48,407 nucleotides of DNA from Oscillospiraceae bacterium (GCA_015064955.1 SVRD01000014.1:1-48407), one strand, 5' to 3'; shown: positions 5,829 through 15,874, counted from the stretch's first letter. Notes: generated by a model not told the origin, from the letters alone. Translations and numbers: made by a program.

Positions 5829-8800
5829 ATGAAAAGATTGAACCGTTTATTCGCGTTTGCTCTCGCTTGTGTTATGCTTATCACGGTAATTCCCTTTGCC
5901 GTATCCGCAAAATCGCAGGCATTACAGGGCAAAACGATTATCGCTCTGGGCGACAGTATGACCAGATTCGGCACCACCTCGTCGGGCACGACATCGTCCA
6001 CCGGCGAAAAGACCTACCCCTACTATCTGAGCACCGACGATTATCTTGGTGTTCCGGTTATCAATGCGGGTGTCGGCGGAGATACCACCAATCACGTTAT
6101 GGCTCGTTTCAAGGCAGACGTGCTTGATAAAAATCCCGACGTCGTTATCATCTGTATCGGTATGAACGACCAGGCAACCGTTATCTCCAGCGGCAACCCC
6201 AACGTTTCGCTCGCAACCTACAGAAACAACCTCGATTACTTTGTAAAAGAGCTCAAAGCGATCGGCAGCGACGTTATCCTTGTCACTCCCAGCCCCGTTA
6301 ACTCCAACAGCGGCTATTACGTTCCCGGCGCATACGGTCTCGATTACAGCGGCGTACATATGGAAAGCTTCTGTAACGCTATCCGTGAGATCGCCATTGA
6401 TAACGAATGCACTATCGTTGACATCAACTACGAGTGTGATTTCGAGAATATGAACGATTTCGCACAGTCCGGCGACGGCATTCACCATTCCGACTACGGC
6501 AGAAAGCAGTATGCAAACTACATTTCCAAGCATATGCACGCCGTATACGACAATCAGAACAAAGCGACTATGACGGTAAAATGCGTTGACGAAAACGGCG
6601 AATTACTCAAAACCGTCACCCACGTCGGCGCGGCAGGCGCACACATCACCCTCGCATCCCCCGAGATCGCAGGATATTCCGCAAAGGAAGCCGATATCGA
6701 AACCACCTTCGTAAACGGCAATGAATTCACCTTCACCTATACTCTTGATATTTACTCCGCTATCGAAAAGGCAGAAGCGCTCGTCGCGTATGGTTACAGT
6801 GCCGAAGTGATCGACCTCCTTCGCGAAACGATCGCCGAAGCAAAGGAACTCATCTCTGCAAGCCCTCTCGATGCAGAAGCACTTATCGAATGTGCATCCA
6901 CTCTCAACGCACTTATCAACACCGCAACCGGCGAGCCCTATATCGTTTCGAACGGAGCAAGCTACATCACCACTTCTCCCAACCGCAACGACAGCTTTGA
7001 CGACGACGGAGTACGTCTTACCGACGGCGAAAAGAGCACCGCAGACGGCGGCACCGGCAGATATTCCGGCTGGAGCGAAGGTGTTACCGTCAATATCGAC
7101 GTAGATTTAGGCGAAGTAAAGGCAGTCAACAGCTTCAGCGCATACGCCGCATCCGACGGCGGCTGGGGTATTAAAAAGCCCGCAAAGCTCACCGTTTCGA
7201 TTTCCGACGACGGCAGCACCTGGAAGGAAATCGCATCGCAGACACACATAAAGAACACTTTTAACCTTGTAAACCAAAAGGGCACCTGGGACACCTCGGT
7301 CATCACCGCCGTATCCGATGAGATCCACAGCACCAGATACGTTCGTTTCACCGTTGTTCCCAACGGCAGCTTCGTTTGGTTGAGCGAGGTAGAAGCGGCG
7401 TTGCGCACATATCCCTCCGAAAATACCGTTTACATCAGCGGCGTCAACAGAATGGTAACAACCGGCGACTGTATCGTATTTACCGAAGGAACTCACACTG
7501 CGGCAAGCGCAAACCACAAATGGACCGCAAACGCTATCGCCGAATGGAGCGAAGCGGACAGTGCGTACATTGTCAAAGAGATTATCAACAACCCCGGCAA
7601 CAACGCAGCGGACGTTGTTCTTACCGAAGGCATGATCATGATCTCGGCACATTCCGATGAAGTCAACATAAGCACCATTCTCAACAAAGAAAAGATTGCT
7701 TCGCTCGAGGTCGGTCAGAAGATCACCCTCAGCGGTGTTTCGACGGAAACCGGCAAAACCGAAGCTCTCCCCTATGCTACTATCGTTGATTACAAGGGCG
7801 AGCCCGAGCTTGAAGGCGGAAGCACCTTCTGGGTAACCCATTTCAACAACACCAGCGCAGAGGGCGCAGGCTCTATCTTCACTCAGGAATACACCGGCTG
7901 CGGTTGGTGGGTACACGCTTCGTTCAAGCCCGTCGAAGGACTCGAAAACGTTTATGAGCTCGTTGAAAAGTCCGACGGTGCAAGCAACGGCACCGCAACT
8001 CCTCTCGCCATCCCCGAGGGCGGATTTGTTTACGCGGTAAACACCGGTAACGACTACATCACCCTCAACAAAGACGAGCACGATATTAACTTCAAAAACA
8101 AGGGTGCAAGCGATGCTATGTCGGCTGTACGCAGCTGGAGAATCGGCGACAAGATTCAATTCAGCGGCTTGAATCTCGACACTATGCGTATCCCCACCAC
8201 AACCGAATATATCGATTACTATTCCGAGGGCTACGTATGTACCGCACAGTATGCAAAATACGTTGACGGTGACGACCCGAATGCAAATCAGGTTCCCTTT
8301 AAGGTTTCGCACGTTAACCTTTACAACTGGCAGACATTCGAATCGATGATCATTTCGGGCGACGGCAAGACTGTTGTCGACGTTATCAATCAGAGAATCG
8401 CAAAGAACTGGGTTGTTTACACTGTTGAAAAGCAGGACGGCAAATATATCGCCACCAACTACTACAAGGACACCAACGACTGTCACACAGTTGCAGTTCC
8501 CGCAGGCGGATTCCTCTACTGCGTACACTCCTCCAACAGCGCGTACGAATTGGCAGACAACGGCGGACTTCTCGGTGCGGAATTCGACCTTGCAGGATTG
8601 GCCATCGCGGCTACCGACAAGCTCGCTATCGACACAAACACCTCGAGCCCCGTATTCATCTATCTCACCATTCCCGAAAAGCCCGTTGTTCCCGATCCCG
8701 AATACACTCTCGGCGACATCAACTCTGACGGTGCTATCAACCAGTACGACTACATTCTTGTAAAGCGTCACTACTTCGGCACCCGTTATCTCACCGATGA

Positions 8801-8900
8801 CGAAATGCTTCCCGCAGACGTAAACAAGGACGGCGCAGTAAATCAGTACGACTATATCCTCATCAAACGTCACTACTTTGGAACTTACGTTATAGGCTAA
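5829..8900 (+). CDS. Secreted multidomain SGNH/GDSL esterase with C-terminal dockerin
   Basis: 1023 residues. A signal peptide with cleavage after about Ala27 is followed by an SGNH hydrolase domain: Ser43 in LGDSM, the NAGVGGD oxyanion block, GMND at 111-114, and Asp216/His219 in GDGIHH. It probably removes acetyl or other ester groups from polysaccharides. Next come a MucBP-like segment (about 240-305), a helical FIVAR-like stretch (about 310-370), an F5/8C-like carbohydrate-binding domain (about 372-525), three copies of a module I do not recognise (about 530-660, 663-815, 820-950), and a dockerin pair (about 958-1023) with calcium loops DINSDGAINQYD and DVNKDGAVNQYD. The dockerin implies docking to a cohesin, none of which is in the window. 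The ATG follows AAGGAG. The neighbouring secreted gene shares the module and the dockerin. Confidence 0.88.
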   Translation: MKRLNRLFAFALACVMLITVIPFAVSAKSQALQGKTIIALGDSMTRFGTTSSGTTSSTGEKTYPYYLSTDDYLGVPVINAGVGGDTTNHVMARFKADVLDKNPDVVIICIGMNDQATVISSGNPNVSLATYRNNLDYFVKELKAIGSDVILVTPSPVNSNSGYYVPGAYGLDYSGVHMESFCNAIREIAIDNECTIVDINYECDFENMNDFAQSGDGIHHSDYGRKQYANYISKHMHAVYDNQNKATMTVKCVDENGELLKTVTHVGAAGAHITLASPEIAGYSAKEADIETTFVNGNEFTFTYTLDIYSAIEKAEALVAYGYSAEVIDLLRETIAEAKELISASPLDAEALIECASTLNALINTATGEPYIVSNGASYITTSPNRNDSFDDDGVRLTDGEKSTADGGTGRYSGWSEGVTVNIDVDLGEVKAVNSFSAYAASDGGWGIKKPAKLTVSISDDGSTWKEIASQTHIKNTFNLVNQKGTWDTSVITAVSDEIHSTRYVRFTVVPNGSFVWLSEVEAALRTYPSENTVYISGVNRMVTTGDCIVFTEGTHTAASANHKWTANAIAEWSEADSAYIVKEIINNPGNNAADVVLTEGMIMISAHSDEVNISTILNKEKIASLEVGQKITLSGVSTETGKTEALPYATIVDYKGEPELEGGSTFWVTHFNNTSAEGAGSIFTQEYTGCGWWVHASFKPVEGLENVYELVEKSDGASNGTATPLAIPEGGFVYAVNTGNDYITLNKDEHDINFKNKGASDAMSAVRSWRIGDKIQFSGLNLDTMRIPTTTEYIDYYSEGYVCTAQYAKYVDGDDPNANQVPFKVSHVNLYNWQTFESMIISGDGKTVVDVINQRIAKNWVVYTVEKQDGKYIATNYYKDTNDCHTVAVPAGGFLYCVHSSNSAYELADNGGLLGAEFDLAGLAIAATDKLAIDTNTSSPVFIYLTIPEKPVVPDPEYTLGDINSDGAINQYDYILVKRHYFGTRYLTDDEMLPADVNKDGAVNQYDYILIKRHYFGTYVIG

Positions 8901-8969
8901 ATATCACGATATTACGAGAGGACCTTTTTGCAAAAAGGTCCTCTCGTGCTCTCTCCCAAAACTCTTAAA
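8865..8969 (+). repeat. 105-nt repeat, copy 1 (dockerin 3' end plus palindrome)
   Basis: Covers the last 12 codons of the SGNH-dockerin gene (KRHYFGTYVIG and stop) and 69 bases beyond it. It is repeated without gaps at 11547-11651. It includes the 34-base palindrome at 8914-8947. Confidence 0.85.
8914..8947. terminator. 34-nt perfect palindrome after the SGNH-dockerin gene
   Basis: Two 17-base arms (ACGAGAGGACCTTTTTG and its complement) with no true loop other than what the ends can open. No U-tract follows, but a T-rich hairpin terminator lies 46 bases on. The second copy at 11596-11629 keeps the pairing with compensatory changes. Confidence 0.65.
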
Positions 8970-8992
8970 ACAGAATAAAAACAAAACAGAAT

Positions 8993-9024
8993 GCCGCGTT
9001 ATTTTAACGTGGCTTTCTTTTTTT
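8993..9024 (+). terminator. Intrinsic terminator upstream of the second dockerin gene
   Basis: GCCGCGTTA pairs with TAACGTGGC (one G-T pair) and is followed by TTTCTTTTTTTAC. The region from here to 9155 is AT-rich and should hold the promoter of the next gene, but no clear -35/-10 pair stands out. Confidence 0.75.
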
Positions 9025-9155
9025 ACTTTCAAAGCCATATAATGACGTGATTAATGTGCATTAAAAGAATAACCGCCTTGATTTAATCATTAATATGTGA
9101 TATAATGTACTTAAATATATCTGCGCACATTGCGCATTATGAAAGAGGCAAGGCT

Positions 9156-11384
9156 ATGAAAAGATTTTTTGCAGTTACGTTGGCTATTCTTCTTATATTG
9201 CCGACACTCGCTTTTTACAGCGTATCCGCCGCACCTAACGAATGGAATACCTTTTGGGTGACACATTACAACGATTGGTCGGGCGAAGCCGCAGCGGCGA
9301 TCGTTACCGGACAGGAACACAACGTTATTCAGGGCTGGGCGTGGAGATACGTTGTTGTATTCGAGCCTGTCGAAAGCCTTTACGGCGTTTACGAGGTTTC
9401 GAAAACGTTTAACTTTCTCGGCTCTGCCATTGACAGCGCAGAGGTTGTCGATGCACACACCAACACGGTCGTTCCCGAAGGTGGATTTATCTATCACCTC
9501 AACTACGGAAACGACTATTCCTCAACCGGCGGAACAAACTACAAGAACGATCAGATAAACGCAGCGATCAACGTTGCAATGAGCTGGCAGGTCGGCGACA
9601 GACTCGAATTCACAAGCCTCAACCTCGAATCGCTTGTCGTTCCCACCATAACCCCCAACGTCAAATGGTACGAAAGCGGTTATATCTGCACCGCAAAATA
9701 CCGCGTATACAAGGAAGAACAGCGCCCCGCGAACGAATCCATCTCGATCGACGGCGTGCTCAATGACAATTGCTGGCTTGATTATAATTGGACAAGCGTC
9801 GACGGCAACACGGGTCATTGGCAAAAAAACTTCAACGATAAATCACTCGCCTTTAAATATCAGTTCCGCACCGACAAGGAGCACCTTTACGGCGCGGCTG
9901 AAATATTCAACACTCCCGTTGCGGGAAGCGGAAACGGCTCGGCAACAAACTTCAGACTTTGGGTCAACACAAGCACCACTTCTGTCGGCGCGACCCATTA
10001 TTACGATATTTTTTACAGCACCAACGGCGGCGCGGGAATCACTCCTTCGGTAGCCGGAAGTGCTATGGTTGCGGCACTCACCACGACTTCGAGCTCGGTT
10101 CGTATCGAATTCAAGCTTCCCCTTTCCGAAATCGGCGCGACCGATCTCGAGCAGATCCCCTATTTCATCTCCTGCTCCACCAACAACGGAAGCGAGGAGC
10201 CCTGCCTCTACTACCCCAAGGTTTACGTTGATGCGGGCGTTACCTTCTCGCCGAAGAACAACTGGTACAGAGCAAACGACGGCGATCTCAATGCATTTGC
10301 ACTCCGTCTCAACGGATTCGAATACACTCTTTCGTCCGACGGAACTTATTATATTCTTTCGGGATACAACGGCTCGATTTCTTCGACACTCACGGTGCCC
10401 TCACAGCACGCAGGTCTCCCCGTTAAAGAGGTCGGCAGACTCGCATTCGCCGAAACCGAGATCACCTCGCTCATTATTCCCGATTCGGTGACCAAGCTCG
10501 GACACGGCGCATTCAGCCAATGCAAGAGCCTCACCTCTGTTTCCCTCAGCTATGGGCTCAAGGAAATCGGCATGATGGCGTTTATGGGCTGTGAAAAGCT
10601 CGCAAAGATCAATCTTCCCTCCTCGCTCACCACTATCGGCAACGCGGCATTCAGCTCTTGCGCGCTTGCTGAGGTTACCGTGCCCACGTCTGTCAGCTCG
10701 GTCGGCTCGAACGCGTTTGCATTCTGCAAATCGCTTACCGATATATACTGCGCACCCGCGTCGAAGCCTGCGAATTGGTCTGATGCCTGGATAGACAACT
10801 GCGATGCAACTGTACATTGGACCGATTCGGCACACGTATTCGAGACCATCTGGTCCAACGACGAAACACACCACTGGCACGAATGCACGCACTGCGACAA
10901 GGAAATTGCCGATTACGGGGTACATATCCCCGGCGAAGTCGGTGCTGACAACAAAACGCTTTGTAAGGTCTGCGGTGCCGAAATGACCGTCGACAATCCC
11001 ACTCACGTTCATACTCCCGGCACAGCGGCAACCTGCACAAGCGCACAGACCTGCACTACCTGCGGAGAAGTGCTCGAAGCTGCCAAGGGTCACACCGCGG
11101 GCGAATGGGTAACACTTGACGACGGAAGCAAGGAACAGCGTTGCTCTGTTTGTAACTTCCTCCTCGCTACTCAGCCCGCACCTGTCGGTTCTGTCGGCGA
11201 CGTTAACAACGACGGAGCAATCAACCAGTATGACTACATTCTCGTAAAGCGTCACTACTTTGAAACCCGTTATCTCACCGATGACGAAATGACCAGAGCA
11301 GACGTCAACAACGACGGAAATATCAATCAGTACGACTATATTTTGATCAAACGTCACTATTTCGGAACTTATAAAATTGGATAA
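9156..11384 (+). CDS. Secreted dockerin protein with CBM9-like, BspA-type leucine-rich and Cys/His-rich regions
   Basis: 742 residues from ATG 9156; this start puts a signal peptide (MKRFFAVTLAILLILPTLAF, cleavage after about Ala25) at the very N-terminus and has AGAGGCAAGG upstream. Order: a module beginning FWVTHYN (about 30-185) that matches the repeated module of the neighbouring SGNH protein; a beta-rich CBM9/DOMON-like region (about 190-385) beginning SIDGVLNDNCW; BspA-type leucine-rich repeats (about 400-555, e.g. IIPDSVTKLGHGAFSQC); a CxxC and HxH-rich stretch (about 560-670, HHWHECTHC); and dockerin repeats (about 680-742). It is probably a cell-surface or complex-bound carbohydrate- or protein-binding component. 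No catalytic domain is recognised. The dockerin is nearly identical to that of the previous gene. Confidence 0.85.
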   Translation: MKRFFAVTLAILLILPTLAFYSVSAAPNEWNTFWVTHYNDWSGEAAAAIVTGQEHNVIQGWAWRYVVVFEPVESLYGVYEVSKTFNFLGSAIDSAEVVDAHTNTVVPEGGFIYHLNYGNDYSSTGGTNYKNDQINAAINVAMSWQVGDRLEFTSLNLESLVVPTITPNVKWYESGYICTAKYRVYKEEQRPANESISIDGVLNDNCWLDYNWTSVDGNTGHWQKNFNDKSLAFKYQFRTDKEHLYGAAEIFNTPVAGSGNGSATNFRLWVNTSTTSVGATHYYDIFYSTNGGAGITPSVAGSAMVAALTTTSSSVRIEFKLPLSEIGATDLEQIPYFISCSTNNGSEEPCLYYPKVYVDAGVTFSPKNNWYRANDGDLNAFALRLNGFEYTLSSDGTYYILSGYNGSISSTLTVPSQHAGLPVKEVGRLAFAETEITSLIIPDSVTKLGHGAFSQCKSLTSVSLSYGLKEIGMMAFMGCEKLAKINLPSSLTTIGNAAFSSCALAEVTVPTSVSSVGSNAFAFCKSLTDIYCAPASKPANWSDAWIDNCDATVHWTDSAHVFETIWSNDETHHWHECTHCDKEIADYGVHIPGEVGADNKTLCKVCGAEMTVDNPTHVHTPGTAATCTSAQTCTTCGEVLEAAKGHTAGEWVTLDDGSKEQRCSVCNFLLATQPAPVGSVGDVNNDGAINQYDYILVKRHYFETRYLTDDEMTRADVNNDGNINQYDYILIKRHYFGTYKIG

Positions 11385-11394
11385 ATAAAAGTAT

Positions 11395-11425
11395 AAAAAT
11401 CGAGGACATGTGCCTCGATTTTTAT
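11395..11425 (+). terminator. Intrinsic terminator of the second dockerin gene
   Basis: AAAAATCGAGG, loop ACATGTG, CCTCGATTTTTA, starting 10 bases after the stop codon. Confidence 0.88.
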
Positions 11426-11431
11426 ACCTTA

Positions 11432-11531
11432 GAGCGCCGAGAACACGGACAACGAGCAGAGCGAGGCGCACGTGTTCTATGCGAATGAACGGCGCTCACA
11501 AAAACCGATTAAAATCGCAAGATTTTAATCG
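11432..11531. repeat. Hairpin-rich intergenic segment
   Basis: Outer stem GAGCGCCG (11432-11439) with CGGCGCTC (11490-11497), inner stem AGAACACG (11440-11447) with CGTGTTCT (11471-11478), then a separate hairpin CGATTAAAATC / GATTTTAATCG (11506-11531). No ORF is present. It separates the true dockerin gene end from the dockerin-tail remnant. Confidence 0.6.
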
Positions 11532-11546
11532 AGAGCGAAGCGACTA

Positions 11547-11582
11547 AAGCGTCACTATTTCGGAACTTACGTTATAGGCTAA
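11547..11582 (+). pseudogene. Remnant of a dockerin gene 3' end
   Basis: Encodes only KRHYFGTYVIG and a stop, identical in protein to the end of the SGNH-dockerin gene, with no dockerin or start codon before it. Together with the following 69 bases it repeats 8865-8969. It shares 20 identical bases (CGTCACTATTTCGGAACTTA) with the end of the intact gene just upstream. Either a third dockerin gene was deleted, or the tail was displaced by an insertion or recombination. Confidence 0.75.
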
Positions 11583-11651
11583 ATATCACGACATTACGAG
11601 AGAACCCTTTTGCAAAAGGGTTCTCTCGTGCTCTCTCCCAAAACTCTTAAA
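11547..11651 (+). repeat. 105-nt repeat, copy 2
   Basis: Gapless second copy of 8865-8969. The palindrome at 11596-11629 reads ACGAGAGAACCCTTTTG plus its complement; the substitutions relative to copy 1 occur in matched pairs, so base pairing is kept. Confidence 0.85.
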
Positions 11652-11666
11652 GCATTATAATAAAAG

Positions 11667-11696
11667 AAAATCGGGGTGTTCTGCCCCGATTTTTTT
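11667..11696. terminator. Bidirectional intrinsic terminator
   Basis: AAAATCGGGG, loop TGTTCTG, CCCCGATTTTTTT. On the minus strand it also ends in a T-run and closes the alkyltransferase-like gene. Confidence 0.85.
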
Positions 11697-12001
11697 CATA
11701 GCTTCAGTGCGCACGCATTCATATCGACTCTGCCGTCGGGGAGAAACACAACTCCCTCGTCCTCGAGCAGCTTTCTTTGCATATTGATCCCGCCGAATGC
11801 AAATGCGGGAGTGAGACTGCCGTCCTTCATAACGACACGGTGGCAGGGAATCTCGTAAGGGCGCGGATTTGAATGAAGAGCATAGCCCACAACTCGCGAA
11901 AGGCGCGGATTGCCCAAACGGCAGGCAATATAGCCATAAGAAGCAACCTTTCCTTTCGGAATAAGGCATACCTCCTCGTATATTTCTTCAAATGTATTCA
12001 T
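11696..12001 (-). CDS. Short MGMT-family DNA alkyltransferase-domain protein
   Basis: 101 residues, consisting only of the C-terminal DNA-binding/active-site domain of O6-alkylguanine-DNA alkyltransferases (winged helix with KGKVASYGYIA, then EIPCHRVV). The acceptor cysteine of PCHRV is present, unlike in alkyltransferase-like (ATL) proteins, where it is usually Trp. The N-terminal domain of full MGMT is missing, as in ATL-sized proteins. It may repair alkylated bases or flag them for excision repair; which of these is not decidable here. I chose the ATG at 12001 because GAGGTG lies 8 bases upstream; the longer frame has no such site. Transcription is opposite to hrcA, with about 170 bases of AT-rich DNA before the hrcA promoter. 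Confidence 0.85.
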   Translation of the reverse strand: MNTFEEIYEEVCLIPKGKVASYGYIACRLGNPRLSRVVGYALHSNPRPYEIPCHRVVMKDGSLTPAFAFGGINMQRKLLEDEGVVFLPDGRVDMNACALKL

Positions 12002-12171
12002 TTTATTCACCTCATGGTTATTATACCGCATATAAAGAAAAGTTACAACATATAAATAATACAATCTCAAATACCGCAAAAAGCTATTGCTTAATTTACT
12101 TGTTTAGCACTATTTAACAAACACCGCCAATATTTTTAACAATTTACAGCTATTTTTTTCAGCAAAAGCTA

Positions 12172-12199
12172 TTGACAAACTTTAAAAACAGGGTATAAT
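12172..12199 (+). promoter_or_regulatory. Sigma-A promoter of the hrcA operon
   Basis: TTGACA (12172-12177), 16 bp spacer, TATAAT (12194-12199), placed so that the CIRCE operator starts at about the +4 position. Confidence 0.88.
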
Positions 12200-12209
12200 A
12201 AAGTCAAGA

Positions 12210-12236
12210 TTAGCACACAAGGTTATCGAGTGCTAA
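12210..12236 (+). promoter_or_regulatory. CIRCE operator
   Basis: TTAGCACAC, nine bases, GAGTGCTAA. One mismatch to the consensus TTAGCACTC-N9-GAGTGCTAA. It is the binding site of HrcA, encoded by the first gene of the operon, giving autoregulation of the heat-shock genes. Confidence 0.95.
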
Positions 12237-12261
12237 AACAAAAAACGGAGGCAGAGAGTTT

Positions 12262-13344
12262 ATGGAGCTCAGCGAACGCAAAAAAGCAATATTACGTTCG
12301 GTAGTAGATGCATATATTATGACCGGCGAGCCGGTAGGCTCCAAGTACCTCACCGCGAACGCGGATTTCAACGTTTCGAGCGCAACGCTGAGAAATGAAA
12401 TGAGCGCGCTTGAAAGTATGGGATATCTCGAGCAGCCGCACACCTCCGCAGGCCGTGTCCCCACCGCAAAGGGCTACCGCACCTATGTTGAAAACCTTAT
12501 GGGCAGATATTATCTCGCTATGGAAGAGGTAGAGGTGCTCGACGAGGTTATCGAAAGCAAGCTTACCGAGCTTTCCACAATTATGGAGGAAGCGAGCCAC
12601 GCCATCGGCGAGGTCACAAATTACACTTCCTTTGCCTTTATCGGCGGAAGCGGAACCGAAGCGGACAGATACGAAACCCTGCTCATCAGCGAGCACGATT
12701 TCCTTCTTATAATGATCTGCAAGGACGGCTCGGTCCGTTCGCGTCAGGTCAAGACCAAGGAAACGATAAACAACGAAATAATGGAGTTTGCCAAAAACGC
12801 GTTGAACAAATGCTTTGTCGGCATCACACCCGAGCAGGTCAATCTGAACACGGTTATCGAATTCGAAAGTGCGATGGGCGAATACAGATCGTTCGCATCG
12901 ATGCTTTTGAGAGTCGTAAACGAAATGTTCAATTCGTTCGACAGCGAAAAGGTCCACATTGACGGTATGACAAAGCTCCTTTCGCACCCCGAATTTTTCA
13001 ACGTGGCAAAGGTGCAAAGCGTGCTCTCGATGATCGAAGAACGCAAACGCTTTTCCGAGCTGATGAAAAAGGCTGTCCCCGGACAGACGAGTATCATCTT
13101 CGGCGAGGAAGCACAGGATATCGCACCGCCCGGAACCGGATTTGTATTCCATCCGATAAGCGTCGGAGGAAAGGTTGTCGGCGCGGTAGGCGTTATCGGA
13201 CCGAAGCGAATGGACTACAAAAAGGTCATCGCGTCACTTGATTATTTTGCAGAAAGCCTTACCGAGCAGATCGACAAAGATTTCGGAGCAAAGGGCGGAT
13301 TACTGATAGGAGAAGCCACCAATGGAAAACGAGAAGATGAATAA
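12262..13344 (+). CDS. hrcA: Heat-inducible transcription repressor HrcA
   Basis: 360 residues. The N-terminal winged helix (MELSERKKAILRSVVDAYI, then GEPVGSKYL and SSATLRNEM) binds CIRCE; the C-terminal part is the HrcA regulatory domain, which in the family needs GroEL for activity. The motif HTSAGRVPTAKGYRTYV at about residues 60-76 is diagnostic. ATG with GGAGG at good spacing. It is first in the order hrcA-grpE-dnaK-dnaJ, typical of Firmicutes. Its end overlaps the start of grpE by 23 bases. It represses this operon from the CIRCE upstream and possibly groESL elsewhere. Confidence 0.97.
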   Translation: MELSERKKAILRSVVDAYIMTGEPVGSKYLTANADFNVSSATLRNEMSALESMGYLEQPHTSAGRVPTAKGYRTYVENLMGRYYLAMEEVEVLDEVIESKLTELSTIMEEASHAIGEVTNYTSFAFIGGSGTEADRYETLLISEHDFLLIMICKDGSVRSRQVKTKETINNEIMEFAKNALNKCFVGITPEQVNLNTVIEFESAMGEYRSFASMLLRVVNEMFNSFDSEKVHIDGMTKLLSHPEFFNVAKVQSVLSMIEERKRFSELMKKAVPGQTSIIFGEEAQDIAPPGTGFVFHPISVGGKVVGAVGVIGPKRMDYKKVIASLDYFAESLTEQIDKDFGAKGGLLIGEATNGKREDE

Positions 13345-13882
13345 TACAGAGGCGGAAAACGCCGCAGCCGAATCCGAGGCGGAGGAAACGACCGCTCCCG
13401 AGGAGCAGGAAGCCAAAGAGGAAGCAAAGGACAAAAAAATATCGAAAAAGGCGGAAAAGGAGATCGAATCGCTCAAAGCCAAGCTTGCAGAGGGCGAGGA
13501 CAGATTCCTACGGCTTGCCGCCGAGTACGACAACTACCGCAAGCGCACCACGAAGGAAAAGAGCGACGCTTATGCAGAAGCATACAGCGATGCTGTAAAA
13601 GCGATACTTCCGCTTGCAGACAGTCTCGACAAAGCACTTGAATTCACCCCCGATGACGACGGAATAAAAGCACTTTCCAAGCTTTTGACCGACATTTTCG
13701 CAAAAATGGGTGTGAGCGTGATCGAATCGAACGGAAAAGAGTTCGACCCCAATCTTCACAATGCTATAATGCACGAGGAAAACGAAGAGTTCGGTGAAAA
13801 CACAATTTCCCAAACCTTCCAGACCGGCTATATGCTCGGCGAAAAGGTTATCCGTCACGCAATGGTTAAGGTTGCAAACTGA
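13322..13882 (+). CDS. grpE: Nucleotide exchange factor GrpE
   Basis: 186 residues. GrpE releases ADP from DnaK and acts as a thermosensor (family knowledge). A long acidic, low-complexity N-terminus (residues 1-40, rich in Glu and Ala) precedes a coiled coil, with AAEYDNYRKRTTKEK at about 62-76, and a C-terminal beta domain ending in IRHAMVKVAN. The ATG at 13322 lies within hrcA, with AGGAG just upstream; a second in-frame ATG 15 bases later is possible. The overlap with hrcA suggests coupled translation. Confidence 0.95.
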   Translation: MENEKMNNTEAENAAAESEAEETTAPEEQEAKEEAKDKKISKKAEKEIESLKAKLAEGEDRFLRLAAEYDNYRKRTTKEKSDAYAEAYSDAVKAILPLADSLDKALEFTPDDDGIKALSKLLTDIFAKMGVSVIESNGKEFDPNLHNAIMHEENEEFGENTISQTFQTGYMLGEKVIRHAMVKVAN

Positions 13883-13938
13883 TAATATCGGTTTCACATA
13901 TATTCAACACAAACTCAAATCTATATAAAGGATGGTAA

Positions 13939-15798
<1,860 letters not shown>

Positions 15799-15815
15799 TC
15801 AATCCCCGAAATATG

Positions 15816-15848
15816 CGAAAAGAGAGGCAAAAACGTCCTCTCTTTTCG
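15816..15848 (+). terminator. Intercistronic hairpin between dnaK and dnaJ
   Basis: CGAAAAGAGAGG and CCTCTCTTTTCG, a 12-bp stem with a short loop. No U-tract follows, so it is more likely a partial terminator or an RNA-stability element than a full stop. Confidence 0.6.
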
Positions 15849-15874
15849 TGGGTATATCACGAGGTTTATAACAT

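Noticed and set aside
7107-8873. 588-residue open frame antisense to the SGNH-dockerin gene
   Set aside because: Rich in Val, Cys and Gly, with no ribosome binding site or recognisable domain; it is a by-product of codon bias opposite a gene with a signal peptide and clear domains.
9105-9155. Upstream start for the second dockerin protein
   Set aside because: It would put 17 residues before the signal peptide and lacks a binding site; ATG 9156 has one.
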